Shown here one piece after another: positions 8,849 through 17,776 of a stretch of DNA of 64,000 nt. Source of the DNA: a bacterium (GTDB lineage Bacteria; Pseudomonadota; Alphaproteobacteria; Rickettsiales; RI-342); assembly GCA_016124905.1 (NCBI GenBank), contig WGMV01000013.1, positions 27,334 to 91,333 of the forward strand, read 5' to 3'. How positions within the stretch are numbered: the stretch's first letter is position 1; each line of letters starts with the position of its first letter. The notes under the pieces are model-generated. The model made no database searches. It worked only from the letters and a program-made list of their open reading frames with translations, and was not told the origin of the DNA. A program made the translations under genes and the position numbers.

Positions 8849-8924
8849 GCGCCCCTCCCCTGCGATAAATCTGACAGGCGGCATCATGATGATGTATAGA
8901 CGCTCATGCAATAGCCCAAACGTG

Positions 8925-9698
8925 ATGCCCATGGCCCGCCGCACCGATCACACCACCAACGCCACCGAGGAAATTCTGCTGAAGGCGGAACATCTCGGCT
9001 ATACCACGCATGGCAAGGAGCTGCTGCGGCACATCCATCTGACGCTTCGCAAAGGTGAACTGTTCAGCCTGATCGGTCCCAATGGCGCTGGCAAAACAAC
9101 GCTGGTGAACCTGTTGCTTGGGCTGGAAAAGCCGACGGAAGGGCATATCTGGCGGAAAGAAGGGTTGCGTGTGGGCTATGTACCGCAACGCATGGCCACC
9201 CATCCGTTTATTCCCATGACGGTGGCGTATTTCATCGGCGGCGATGGGGAGATGCTGGATACGGTGCTGCATGAAACGGGCATCGAACGCCTGACAGGGC
9301 GCATGCTGCACCAGCTTTCCGGCGGGGAATTGCAGCGTGTGATGCTGGCGCGGGCGGTGCTGAAGCGGCCGGATATTCTTATCCTCGACGAACCGGTGCA
9401 GGGCGTGGATGCGGAAGGGCAATTATCGCTCTACCGCTATATTGATGAAATCAGGCAACGGATGGGATGCGGCGTGCTGCTGGTTTCGCATGATCTGAAC
9501 TGGGTGCTTTCCTCCAGCGAATGGGTGCTGTGCCTGAACCAGCATATGTGCTGCGAAGGCAGGCCCGAGCATGTGCGCGGCAATGCGGCTTTCAAGGCCA
9601 TGTTTCCGCAAAGCGCGATTGTGGCGCCTTACACGCACCATCACGACCATCACCATGCCGGGGTGCATGTGCATGGAGAGGATTGCGCGCATGATTGA
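8925..9698 (+). CDS. znuC: Zinc ABC transporter ATP-binding protein ZnuC
   Basis: Cytoplasmic ATPase of the zinc importer. About 257 residues. Walker A GPNGAGKTTL, signature LSGGELQRVML, Walker B ILILDEPVQGVD and the His switch LLVSHDLNW are present. The C-terminus is a metal-binding-looking tail with runs of His and Asp (THHHDHHHAGVHVHGED), which may buffer or sense zinc. The start is uncertain: ATGs at 8925 and 8931 are both in frame, with no convincing Shine-Dalgarno. The open frame extends further upstream but only as an antisense shadow of znuA. It overlaps znuB by 8 bp. Confidence 0.92.
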   Translation: MPMARRTDHTTNATEEILLKAEHLGYTTHGKELLRHIHLTLRKGELFSLIGPNGAGKTTLVNLLLGLEKPTEGHIWRKEGLRVGYVPQRMATHPFIPMTVAYFIGGDGEMLDTVLHETGIERLTGRMLHQLSGGELQRVMLARAVLKRPDILILDEPVQGVDAEGQLSLYRYIDEIRQRMGCGVLLVSHDLNWVLSSSEWVLCLNQHMCCEGRPEHVRGNAAFKAMFPQSAIVAPYTHHHDHHHAGVHVHGEDCAHD

Positions 9699-10500
9699 GT
9701 GGCTGGAGATGCATGACTGGCTGCTGCGCGCCTGGCTTGCGGCCTCCGCCCTGGCGGTGATGGCGGGGCCGGTGGGCTGCCTGGTAGTGTGGCGGCGCAT
9801 GGCTTTTTTCGGCGATACATTGGCGCATGGGGCCCTGCTCGGCATCGGCGCGGGGTTGCTGTTTCAGGTGAATCCCTGGATCGGGGTGATGGTGAACAGC
9901 CTGGCTCTGGCCGCCGCGCTGACCTATGCGCAGCGTTACGCCGACCTGGCAAAGGACAGCTGGCTCGGCATTTTCTCGCACAGCATGCTGGCGGGCGGTT
10001 TGGTGCTGTATGGGCTAAGCGGCACAAGCTCCGGCGGGCTGATGGGGCTGCTGATGGGCGATGTGCTGGCCACCAGCTGGGAGGATGTGGCGCTGACGGC
10101 GGCGCTGGCGCTGGTGGCGCTGCTGGCGGTGACGCGTTATTGCTGGAAGGCGCTGGTGCTGGCCAGCATCAACCCGGGCCTGGCGATGGCCGACGGGCTG
10201 CCCGTGCGCAAGGCCGAAATGCTGTTTGCCCTTACCCTGGCGGCGGCGGTGGCGGTGGCCATGCATGTGGTGGGCGTGCTCCTGACGGGCGCGCTGCTGC
10301 TGCTGCCTGCGGCCACGGCGCGTTTTATCGCACGCACCCCGGCGGGTATGGCGGTGTGGGCCATTGTCAGCGGGCTGGTGAGCGTGCTGATGGGCATGGC
10401 GGCATCGCTGCATTGGGATATCCCCACCGGGCCGTCCATCGTGCTGGCTAACACGGCGCTTCTGGCCTTAGTTTTTATCCATGGCCAGATAAAAGATTAG
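9691..10500 (+). CDS. znuB: Zinc ABC transporter permease ZnuB
   Basis: Inner-membrane channel subunit. 269 residues with about eight hydrophobic segments, including AWLAASALAVMAGPVGCLVV near the N-terminus and AAAVAVAMHVVGVLLTGALL around residue 190. The family motif RRMAFFGDTLAHGALLGIG is near residue 30. ATG 9691 is chosen because GGAGAGGATT precedes it and the gene then overlaps the end of znuC by 8 bp (coupled translation). It is followed by a 157-bp gap holding an R1 hairpin repeat before alr. Confidence 0.93.
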   Translation: MIEWLEMHDWLLRAWLAASALAVMAGPVGCLVVWRRMAFFGDTLAHGALLGIGAGLLFQVNPWIGVMVNSLALAAALTYAQRYADLAKDSWLGIFSHSMLAGGLVLYGLSGTSSGGLMGLLMGDVLATSWEDVALTAALALVALLAVTRYCWKALVLASINPGLAMADGLPVRKAEMLFALTLAAAVAVAMHVVGVLLTGALLLLPAATARFIARTPAGMAVWAIVSGLVSVLMGMAASLHWDIPTGPSIVLANTALLALVFIHGQIKD

Positions 10501-10517
10501 GCCATGTTTTTTTTGCT

Positions 10518-10590
10518 GGCTCGCGTCGCTCGCTATTACGCGCCAATTATGGCGCGGGCCCTCAATGGGCCAGTCGCGCTGCGCGCTCCG
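10518..10590. repeat. Intergenic palindromic repeat, family R1 (copy a)
   Basis: Contains two adjacent hairpins: CGCGCC-AATTAT-GGCGCG (10539-10556) and GGCCC-TCAAT-GGGCC (10557-10571), flanked by GGCTCGCG and GTCGCGCTGCGC. Near-identical units form the tandem array at 63791-64000; a diverged unit is at 18519-18571. It lies between znuB and alr. Confidence 0.8.
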
Positions 10591-10657
10591 GTTAAAAAAT
10601 ACTGGCGGCAAAGCGTAAAACAAGGGATATTCCCCTGGTATTTTACACGGACCGTTT

Positions 10658-11779
10658 GTGACCCATACCGCCACCCTCACCGTCGATCTCGCCATGCTCC
10701 GGCATAATCACCAGCAGCTGAAGAAGCTGGCGGGTGACAGCCGCGTGGCATGCGTGGTGAAGGCCAATGCCTATGGAATGGGAATGGAGCGCGTGGCGCA
10801 GGAGCTGGCCATGGATGGCTGCCAGCGCTTTTACGTGGCCCATATGGAAGGCGCGCTGACGCTGGCCGAGCAGATTCCCTCCGTCCGCATCGCCGTGCTG
10901 CACGGGCCGGATAAGGACACGGCCCTGCCGATGGCGGAAGCCGGGCTGGAAGCGGTGATCAATTGCCCGGAGCAGCTTTACTGGTGGCAGGCGGCGGCAA
11001 AAAAGCTTGGACGCGCCCTGCCCGCCACGCTGCATGTGGACACGGGCATGCACCGGCTTGGGTTTGCCATGGAAGGTTTTACGGAGCTGTTCAACCAACC
11101 CGGCAGGCTGGAGGGTATTTCCGTCACCCAGGTGATGAGCCATCTTGCCTGCGCGGATGAGCCCGAACACCCGCTGAACGGCTTTCAACATGCCAATATG
11201 TGCCTGGTGCGCAAGCAATTGCCGCATATTCCGCTTAGCTTTGCCAGTTCGGCGGGGATGTTTCTGGGGCCCGCCTGGCATTTTGACGAAGTGCGCCCCG
11301 GAGCCGCGCTTTACGGCATTCGCCTGACGCCGAAAATGCAGGAAGCAATCCATCCCATCGCCACGCTGACGGCGCCGCTGATAATGTTCAAAGACGTGAA
11401 AAAAAACGATTCGGTCGGGTATGGCGCAAGCTATGTGATGCCCGAAGACGGAAAGATCGCCGTCGCCCCGCTCGGCTATGCCGACGGGTTGCCACGCCGC
11501 CTGAGCAACGGCGGCCATGTATGGCTGACGGACGGCGTGCGCCATGTGCCATGCGAGATCGGCGGGCGCGTGTCGATGGATCTGGTAACGCTGATTGTCA
11601 GCGAACTGGAGGATGATTTCCTCCGCCGTGCATGGGTGGAATGGTTCGGCCCGCTGCAGCCGGTCGAAAAAGTTGCTGCGGAGGCAGGCACGATGGGGTA
11701 TGAAATCCTGACGCTGCTGGGCAAGCGCCTTCAGCGTCATTACATCAACGGATTGGCGAGTGTTCATGCGCATGCATAG
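10658..11779 (+). CDS. alr: Alanine racemase
   Basis: PLP enzyme that interconverts L- and D-alanine for peptidoglycan synthesis. 373 residues. The PLP lysine is Lys35 in CVVKANAYGMG. The catalytic tyrosine region is DSVGYGASYV near residue 256, followed by APLGYADGLPRRLSNG; GRVSMDLVTL is the C-terminal domain signature. The start is a GTG at 10658 (VTHTATLTVDLAML), which fits the family N-terminus. In many alphaproteobacteria alr follows dnaB; here they are 7 kb apart. It is followed 24 bp later by mlaE. Confidence 0.96.
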   Translation: MTHTATLTVDLAMLRHNHQQLKKLAGDSRVACVVKANAYGMGMERVAQELAMDGCQRFYVAHMEGALTLAEQIPSVRIAVLHGPDKDTALPMAEAGLEAVINCPEQLYWWQAAAKKLGRALPATLHVDTGMHRLGFAMEGFTELFNQPGRLEGISVTQVMSHLACADEPEHPLNGFQHANMCLVRKQLPHIPLSFASSAGMFLGPAWHFDEVRPGAALYGIRLTPKMQEAIHPIATLTAPLIMFKDVKKNDSVGYGASYVMPEDGKIAVAPLGYADGLPRRLSNGGHVWLTDGVRHVPCEIGGRVSMDLVTLIVSELEDDFLRRAWVEWFGPLQPVEKVAAEAGTMGYEILTLLGKRLQRHYINGLASVHAHA

Positions 11780-11803
11780 GATTATGGTCGTTACCGGCGG
11801 GAT

Positions 11804-12631
11804 GTGCCGCTGATGGATGCCACCCCCGCAAATAACAACGGCTCATTTTTGCAGCGATTGAACATCCTTGCCGCCATCGGTGGCCCCGTTCTGCTGTTTC
11901 TTGAAGCGGTGGGCAGGCTGGCGCTGTTTACCGGCAACGGCATTCGCCATATGCTGACGCCGCCTTTTTATGGGCGCGCACTGTTTAAGCAGATGGTGGA
12001 AATCGGCTATTACTCGCTGCCCGTAGTGGGGCTGACGGCCATCTTTACAGGCGCGGTGCTAGCGTTGCAGAGCTATTCGGGCTTTTCGCGTTTTTCCGCC
12101 GAGAGTTCCATTGCCATCGTGGTGGTGCTGTCGATCACCCGTGAGCTTGGCCCCGTGCTGGCGGGCCTGATGGTGGCTGGGCGTGTGGGCGCATCGATTG
12201 CCGCGGAGATCGGCACCATGCGCGTGACAGAGCAGATCGACGCGCTGGTGACGCTTTCGACCAACCCGTTCAAGTATCTTTTCGCTCCGCGCCTGTGGGC
12301 CGGGCTCATCATGCTGCCCGCGCTGGTGGTGGTGGCCGATATCATCGGCGTGATGGGCGGCTACGCGGTGGCGGTGCATAAGCTCGGGTTTGCGACCGGT
12401 CCCTATCTGCGCGCCACGTTTCAATATCTGGAAACGAAGGACGTGGTTTCCGGCCTGGTGAAGGCGGGCGTGTTCGGCTTCATCGTCACCTTGATGGGCT
12501 GCTATCACGGCCATCATTCCAAAGGCGGCGCGCAGGGCGTGGGCATGGCCACCACCAATGCCGTGGTGTCTGCTTCCATCCTGATCCTGCTCAGCAATTA
12601 TTTCATCACCGAACTTTTCTTTGCGAAGTAA
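11804..12631 (+). CDS. mlaE: MlaE family lipid-transport ABC permease
   Basis: Inner-membrane permease of the retrograde phospholipid (Mla-type) ABC transporter. 275 residues. The MlaE/YrbE core includes the ELGPVLAGLMVAGRVGASIA and AEIGTMRVTEQIDAL segments (about residues 110-145), NPFKYLFAPR and C-terminal hydrophobic segments with GCYHGHHSKGGAQGVG. The start may be GTG 11804 or ATG 11813. It is coupled to the ATPase gene that follows at +1 nt. No mlaD (MCE) or mlaC is adjacent, so the substrate-binding components must be encoded elsewhere or differ. Confidence 0.93.
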   Translation: MPLMDATPANNNGSFLQRLNILAAIGGPVLLFLEAVGRLALFTGNGIRHMLTPPFYGRALFKQMVEIGYYSLPVVGLTAIFTGAVLALQSYSGFSRFSAESSIAIVVVLSITRELGPVLAGLMVAGRVGASIAAEIGTMRVTEQIDALVTLSTNPFKYLFAPRLWAGLIMLPALVVVADIIGVMGGYAVAVHKLGFATGPYLRATFQYLETKDVVSGLVKAGVFGFIVTLMGCYHGHHSKGGAQGVGMATTNAVVSASILILLSNYFITELFFAK

Positions 12632-12632
12632 C

Positions 12633-13496
12633 ATGCCACCACGCAAAACACCTGCCAAAACACTGGGCAAAACCATCAAGATCGTTCCCGAGAACGCCCC
12701 CGCCAGCGACGCCGTGCTGGCCAGCGCACCGGTAAAGATCGCCGTTAAGGGCGTGACCAAGGGCTTCGGCCCCAAGCATGTGCTGAACGGGGTGGACCTG
12801 GAAGTGCGCAAGGGTGAATCGCTGGTGGTGATCGGCGGGTCGGGCACGGGTAAATCGGTGTTGATCAAATGCATCCTCGGCATTTTGACGCCTGACAGCG
12901 GCAGCATCAGCATCGACGGCAAGGAAGTGACCAACCTGCGCGGCAATGCGCGCGATGCATTGATGGGCAAGTTCGGCATGCTGTTTCAGGGCGGCGCCCT
13001 GTTCGACAGTTTGAGCGTGTGGGAAAACGTGGCCTTCGTGCCGCTGCAAAAAGGCCAGCTGAGCCGCAAGCAGTGCAAGGAACTGGCGGTGGAAAAACTG
13101 GCCGCCGTAGGGCTTTCCGCCGATGTGGCCAATTTGAAACCGGCTGAGCTTTCCGGCGGCATGCAAAAGCGCGTAGCGCTGGCACGGGCCATTGCCATCA
13201 ACCCCGACATCATCTTTTTCGACGAGCCGACCACGGGGCTGGACCCGATCATGTCGGACGTCATCAACGACCTTATCATCAGCTGCACGCGCCAGAAGGG
13301 GCTGACCACCCTTTCGATCACGCATGATATGGCGAGCGCGCGCAAAATCGCGCATCGCGTGGCGATGATCTACAAGGGCAAGATTATCTGGCACGGGCCG
13401 GTGAGCGAGCTGGATAACTGCGACAACCCCTATGTGCAGCAGTTCATCCATGGTCGTGCGGACGGCCCCATCCAGATGGATGTGAAGAAGTTTTAG
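12633..13496 (+). CDS. mlaF: MlaF family lipid-transport ABC ATPase
   Basis: ATPase partner of the preceding permease. 287 residues from ATG 12633. The N-terminal about 35 residues are a basic/Pro-Ala extension (MPPRKTPAKTLGKTIKIVPE) before the ABC domain. Walker A GGSGTGKSVLIK, Q-loop FQGGALFDSLSV, signature LSGGMQKRVALARA and Walker B IIFFDEPTTGLDP are all intact. The start at 12621 (TTG) is also open, but the ATG directly after the mlaE stop is more likely. It overlaps the convergent mutY by 4 bp. Confidence 0.94.
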   Translation: MPPRKTPAKTLGKTIKIVPENAPASDAVLASAPVKIAVKGVTKGFGPKHVLNGVDLEVRKGESLVVIGGSGTGKSVLIKCILGILTPDSGSISIDGKEVTNLRGNARDALMGKFGMLFQGGALFDSLSVWENVAFVPLQKGQLSRKQCKELAVEKLAAVGLSADVANLKPAELSGGMQKRVALARAIAINPDIIFFDEPTTGLDPIMSDVINDLIISCTRQKGLTTLSITHDMASARKIAHRVAMIYKGKIIWHGPVSELDNCDNPYVQQFIHGRADGPIQMDVKKF

Positions 13497-14512
13497 CGCC
13501 GTTGCGCTGTTTCAGCATTCTCAAGCAATGCAAAGAGCTTATGCTCTGCCTTTGAACTAGGCAGCCTTCTAGCGGCGGGCAAGGTTACCCATTGCGCATG
13601 GGCCGGAAGCACCTGGGCATCTCCCTTTCCAATCATGTAGGCGTCGGCCAGCAAGGTGTAATGACTGTAGACCTGTTTGATGGAGCCGAGCTTTTTCCAG
13701 GAGGGGCCGATGGGCGCCTCCGGCGGTAGATGGTGCACCCGGTAGAGGCCGCCGAGATGGGCCTCGTCACGTTTCCACATGGCGATGTTTCCGGCATCGT
13801 CCGTTATCACCAGCCAGATCATGCGGCGGGTCGGCGTGGATTTTCTGGCTTTCGGCAAGGGGTATGCGCCCGGGTTCTCCTTGCCTTTGCATTGAGATGA
13901 TAACGGGCACAGGCCGCAGGCGGGCTGGCGCGGGGTGCAGATCATCGCGCCGATATCCATCATGGCCTGGTTGTAATCGTCCGGGTGCTCCGTATCGAGC
14001 AAGGCCCAGGCAGCTTGCCACCATTCCTTTACGGAAGGATCCGTCAAGGCAAAGAAGCGGGCGAGTACGCGCCGAACATTGGCGTCCAGCACCGGCGCGG
14101 GGTGACGGTATGCAAAGGCGGCGATGGCATGGGCCGTGCTCTGGCCGATGCCGGGCAAGGCCATGAGCCCCTCCACCGTCTGCGGCATGCCCTCGATGGA
14201 TTGTTGGGCGGCCATATGCAGGTGGCGGGCGCGGCGATAATAGCCGAGCCCCTCCCATGCCTTCATCACCGCCTGCTCATCGGCCTCGGCGAGAGAACGT
14301 ATGGTTGGGAAGCGTTTCATGAAGGGCGAGTAAAAACGGTCCCTGACGGTGGCGACCTGGGTTTGCTGAAGCATGGTTTCGCTAACCCAGATGGCATAAG
14401 GGTCCCTGGTGTGACGCCATGGCAGCGATTTTCGCCCATGTTGTTGATACCAAACAAGAAGCGATGTGCGCGACGGTTGAAATTCTGGTAAGCTATTGAA
14501 TATGAACGGCAT
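13493..14512 (-). CDS. mutY: A/G-specific adenine glycosylase MutY
   Basis: Removes adenine mispaired with 8-oxoguanine. 339 residues. The catalytic Glu is in [11 protein letters not shown] (near residue 45). The helix-hairpin-helix is [19 protein letters not shown] (about 118-136), followed by the catalytic Asp in [16 protein letters not shown]. The 4Fe-4S cluster cysteines follow as C-x6-C-x2-C-x5-C ([17 protein letters not shown]). A NUDIX-like C-terminal domain recognises 8-oxoG. It works in the same pathway as the MutT-like gene at 48910. Start ATG 14512 fits the family N-terminus. Confidence 0.96.
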   Translation of the reverse strand: MPFIFNSLPEFQPSRTSLLVWYQQHGRKSLPWRHTRDPYAIWVSETMLQQTQVATVRDRFYSPFMKRFPTIRSLAEADEQAVMKAWEGLGYYRRARHLHMAAQQSIEGMPQTVEGLMALPGIGQSTAHAIAAFAYRHPAPVLDANVRRVLARFFALTDPSVKEWWQAAWALLDTEHPDDYNQAMMDIGAMICTPRQPACGLCPLSSQCKGKENPGAYPLPKARKSTPTRRMIWLVITDDAGNIAMWKRDEAHLGGLYRVHHLPPEAPIGPSWKKLGSIKQVYSHYTLLADAYMIGKGDAQVLPAHAQWVTLPAARRLPSSKAEHKLFALLENAETAQRR

Positions 14513-14615
14513 GGTTTTTTTATGAATATTTCGTGAATAGCAATATGCTTACTTGCGACGAAAAATAAACTTTCGTAATGTGGCGCTCCTTTGCAATCAA
14601 GGGCTTTGAACCTCC

Positions 14616-16700
14616 ATGCTCCGTAGTGCCGTGAAACGTTTTCAAGAATCAGCTGCCCAACCGGCAGATATTGAACAGGAAAGTACCGGCGCACCGCGTG
14701 GCGCCGTGCTGCCCGCAAGCACTGTTCAAACGCCGAAAATCAAAATATCCCCCCGTGTTGACGATTTGATTAATCAAATCGGTGGCAGTGGCGCGGGTTA
14801 TTCCACCGTGGGTCATACCCCGCAGGCAGGCCAGCCGGTATCCGGGTTTGGTAGCAGGCCCATTTCCATGAGCGCATCTGCACCGGTGGCAGAAAAACCT
14901 GTGGAACCAGCCCCTGCGCCGGTGATGGCCGCTCCCGCAGTAAAACATGAAAAAACCTTAACCGAAGCTCTGGCCGCGCCATTGCCCGCGCAGCCCGCAC
15001 CGCTTCAGGCAGAAATACCAGCCCCGAAGGCAGAGCAAGCGCCCGCGCCCATGCCTTTTGTGCTGCCTGCCAGCAACGATATTCCCGCGCCCATTCCCTT
15101 AAAGGCGCTTGCTAAAGACGTAAAACCCGCCAAGGCCGAGAAAATCGCGGAGAAATCGACGGCTAAAGCCGAGCCGAAAATGCCGGAATTCAAAGCACCC
15201 GAGGCAAAAAACACCGAACAGAAACCCGAGCAACCACTGCCCGAGCTGAAAGCGCCCGAGCCTAAGGCATCGCCCGCGTCACCCTTTACCACCCCAGCTG
15301 CGGCCATGCCGTTGAAGAAGGACCTCCCTTTTCGCATCATCAGCAGCGCGGAAGAGACCGTGGAACCTGCCGTCGGCAGCGGCGTCAGCGTGGCGGAATC
15401 GCTTTTCAGCTTTGCCACCAAGCCGGTGGCGAAAGCGGAACCCGCCAGGCCTGAAGCGGCCGAAACTGACAATATAAAGGCCGAGGCCGTGAATGTTGCG
15501 CCTTTGGCGGTGGCTCCGACGCCCGCTGCGCCGGAACCGGCCATGGCCGATAGCGCCAACCCCAAGGCGGTGGCCGACGCTGCCGCTCCCGCGACCGTTG
15601 TTGAATATAAGGAAGAACAGACAGCCACCATTAAAGAATCACAGGCTGCGCCCGCGCAGACGGAGGCTAAACCTGTCACCGCCAAACCGGCGCGTCCCTC
15701 GCTGAAAGACCGGTTCACGGCGGTCGCCTCCGAAGACAGCGCCCCTGCTGATGCGGCCAAACCCGAGCCAGCCGCACCGGCTGCGGACCGCGCCATCAAC
15801 CCGTTTACCGGCAAGCCCTCCCTGGCAGACAAGCTGGCGGATAAAATGCAGTCCAAGGCGGCGCTCAACCCAGCGCCCATGGGCAAAATCGCCCGCCCCG
15901 CAGCGCCACGGCCGGAATATGTTCTGACCGAGCAAAAGGAAGCCCGGTTCTGGAGCAAAATTCCCCTGCCCGTGCGCTACCTGATGATCGCAGCGGCTAT
16001 TTTTGCGATGTACAGCCTGTTCATGTCATGGCTGCATGAGGATGAGCCTGCGCCGGTTAGCACCGTTGCCGAAGGTTCCGCCGATACGTCGGCGCTGCCG
16101 GTGGATGAACCGGTGACGGTGGAATCCTCCCACGAGGTGAGCAATGTTACCGCGCCGGTTGCAAGCAAAGCGCCGCCTTCGGCCATTCCTTCGCTGCCCA
16201 GCATGCCCAAAAACCCGGAAAGCCATAGCTTTAACGGCCCCGTGCGCACGGCAGCCCCCGTGGCGCCGGTGCTCGCCAAGCCGGTGGAACTGATGCCGAG
16301 CATCACCGTGACACCGAAAGCCGAAGTGAGCGGCGGCAGCCTGAGCAAGGCTCCGCTGACGGCACCGGCTTCGCTTCCGCAGCCGTCGCCGATGCGCAAT
16401 GCTGTGAATACCGCGATTGCTCCGGAAATGCCGGTGGGCGGAGCAATGGGTAAACAGGAGCCTGTTGCCACCGCCGCGGTTTCTGCCCCGATGCCCGCAC
16501 CCGCCGCCAAACCGATGCCGGTTTCTCCTGTTGCTTCCCGTGCCGCCGCGCCGGAAACTGTACGCCCGGAAACTGTACGCCCGGAACCTGTGCGCGCAGC
16601 ACCCGCCAGCAGCACACCGGCCAATACGGCCCCGACGGTCGCCAGCAAGGCGGAAACGGTGGATGAAAAACGTCTGCTGGACCTGCTTCAGCGCCCATAA
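14616..16700 (+). CDS. Ala/Pro-rich single-span membrane protein, function unknown
   Basis: 694 residues, not recognised. Residues 1 to about 445 are dominated by Ala, Pro, Lys and Glu, with short semi-regular blocks (PVAEKPVEPAPAPVM, KPEQPLPELKAPEPKAS). A motif-like FTGKPSLADKLADKM sits near 405. A single membrane span, VRYLMIAAAIFAMYSLFMSW, lies at about residues 453-472. The remaining about 220 residues are again Pro/Ala/Ser-rich, with a triplicated PETVRPETVRPEPVR unit near 650, and end DEKRLLDLLQRP. The layout suggests a cytoplasmic disordered arm and a periplasmic disordered arm, as in envelope-spanning scaffolds (TonB-, FtsN- or polar-organiser-like), but no domain is identifiable. It is followed after 20 bp by the TAXI gene. 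Confidence 0.7.
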   Translation: MLRSAVKRFQESAAQPADIEQESTGAPRGAVLPASTVQTPKIKISPRVDDLINQIGGSGAGYSTVGHTPQAGQPVSGFGSRPISMSASAPVAEKPVEPAPAPVMAAPAVKHEKTLTEALAAPLPAQPAPLQAEIPAPKAEQAPAPMPFVLPASNDIPAPIPLKALAKDVKPAKAEKIAEKSTAKAEPKMPEFKAPEAKNTEQKPEQPLPELKAPEPKASPASPFTTPAAAMPLKKDLPFRIISSAEETVEPAVGSGVSVAESLFSFATKPVAKAEPARPEAAETDNIKAEAVNVAPLAVAPTPAAPEPAMADSANPKAVADAAAPATVVEYKEEQTATIKESQAAPAQTEAKPVTAKPARPSLKDRFTAVASEDSAPADAAKPEPAAPAADRAINPFTGKPSLADKLADKMQSKAALNPAPMGKIARPAAPRPEYVLTEQKEARFWSKIPLPVRYLMIAAAIFAMYSLFMSWLHEDEPAPVSTVAEGSADTSALPVDEPVTVESSHEVSNVTAPVASKAPPSAIPSLPSMPKNPESHSFNGPVRTAAPVAPVLAKPVELMPSITVTPKAEVSGGSLSKAPLTAPASLPQPSPMRNAVNTAIAPEMPVGGAMGKQEPVATAAVSAPMPAPAAKPMPVSPVASRAAAPETVRPETVRPEPVRAAPASSTPANTAPTVASKAETVDEKRLLDLLQRP

Positions 16701-16720
16701 TCGACTCAGGAGTATTTCTC

Positions 16721-17746
16721 ATGCGCATGTTCATCGCCGCTTCGCTGTTGCTGTGGCCAACGCTCGCGATGGCTTCCACCGATATGGTAATGCTGACCGG
16801 GCCCGAAACGGGGACTTATGTGCGCATTGGCAAGGATGTCGCAAAAGCCGTGGCCAAGGACGGCGTGACAGTGCAGGTGGAAAGCACCGGCGGCTCGGTG
16901 GAGAATGTGAACCGCATCGCCCATGCGGAGGATTCGACGGTGGGTATTGTGCAGTCGGACGTGCTGGGTTTCCTCAAGCGTTCCGGTACGGCGGAAACCA
17001 AGGCCACCGCCAATAAAATCCGCCTGCTTTACCCGCTATACAACGAAGAGGTTCACCTGCTGGCGCGCCGCGATATTGCCGATGTGCAAGGGCTGAACGG
17101 CAAGCGCGTGGCGGTGGGCGCGGAAGGCAGCGGCCATTGGCTGACGGCCATGAACGTGATGTCCATCCTCGGCATCAAGCCGTCGGAAATCATGCGTCTT
17201 TCCCCGCCGCAGGCCGCGGCGGCCGTGCTGGAAGGCAAGGCGGACGCGATGTTCTTTGTCGGCGGCAAGCCGGTGAAGCTGTTCAAGAACATGGAAAGCC
17301 TGAGCAAGGAACCCTCGCCTGCTTATAAACAGCTGCTCGGCCAGGTGCATTTCCTCGCGCTGGAAGACCCCAAACTGATGCGCGAATACAAGGCATCGGT
17401 CATCAGCAGCGCGGACTATCTCTTTTCCGACACGCGTGTGCCGACCATTGCGGTGACCTCGGTGCTGATGGTGCATGGGAGCGACGACAAGGACCTGAGC
17501 GCCAGCGAACGCCGCCAGCGCTGTGAGGATGTGCATGAACTGGGCGCGGCCATCAAAAGCTCTTTCAGTGATTTGCAAAGCAACGGGCACCCGAAATGGA
17601 ACGAGGTGAACCTGAGCGCACCTATGCCGCTGTGGCAGCGTGACAAATGCGTGGACGGCAAACCTTCCATGGCCAATGCGGAAAATGCAGTCGGCAAGCT
17701 GGAGAGCGATTTGTTGAAATCGCTTGAGAAGAATAAGAAGAAATAA
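16721..17746 (+). CDS. TAXI family TRAP-type solute-binding protein
   Basis: 341 residues. A signal peptide (MRMFIAASLLLWPTLAMA) is followed by the TAXI fold: LTGPETGTYVRIGKDVAKAV near the N-terminus, STGGSVENVNRI, VGIVQSDV (about 80) and the domain-2 segment LNGKRVAVGAEGSGHWLTA. This family binds small organic acids in the periplasm for TRAP transporters. No DctQM-type permease is adjacent. The extra C-terminal about 100 residues include several Cys (RRQRCEDVHE, WQRDKCVDG). AGGAG lies 8 nt before the ATG. It may be transcribed with the preceding membrane protein gene. The ligand is unknown. Confidence 0.85.
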   Translation: MRMFIAASLLLWPTLAMASTDMVMLTGPETGTYVRIGKDVAKAVAKDGVTVQVESTGGSVENVNRIAHAEDSTVGIVQSDVLGFLKRSGTAETKATANKIRLLYPLYNEEVHLLARRDIADVQGLNGKRVAVGAEGSGHWLTAMNVMSILGIKPSEIMRLSPPQAAAAVLEGKADAMFFVGGKPVKLFKNMESLSKEPSPAYKQLLGQVHFLALEDPKLMREYKASVISSADYLFSDTRVPTIAVTSVLMVHGSDDKDLSASERRQRCEDVHELGAAIKSSFSDLQSNGHPKWNEVNLSAPMPLWQRDKCVDGKPSMANAENAVGKLESDLLKSLEKNKKK

Positions 17747-17776
17747 AGCCTGTCATGTTAGCGTAGCGAAGTGGCG

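Noticed and set aside
8849..8924. Zur box in the znuA-znuC intergenic region
   Set aside because: Only a short ATCATGATGAT palindrome is visible; no match to TGTAATGTTATAACATTACA-like sites, so I do not call a specific operator.
8664..8924. Long N-terminal extension of ZnuC
   Set aside because: This part is antisense to znuA's 5' end and its promoter; ABC ATPase homology begins after 8931.
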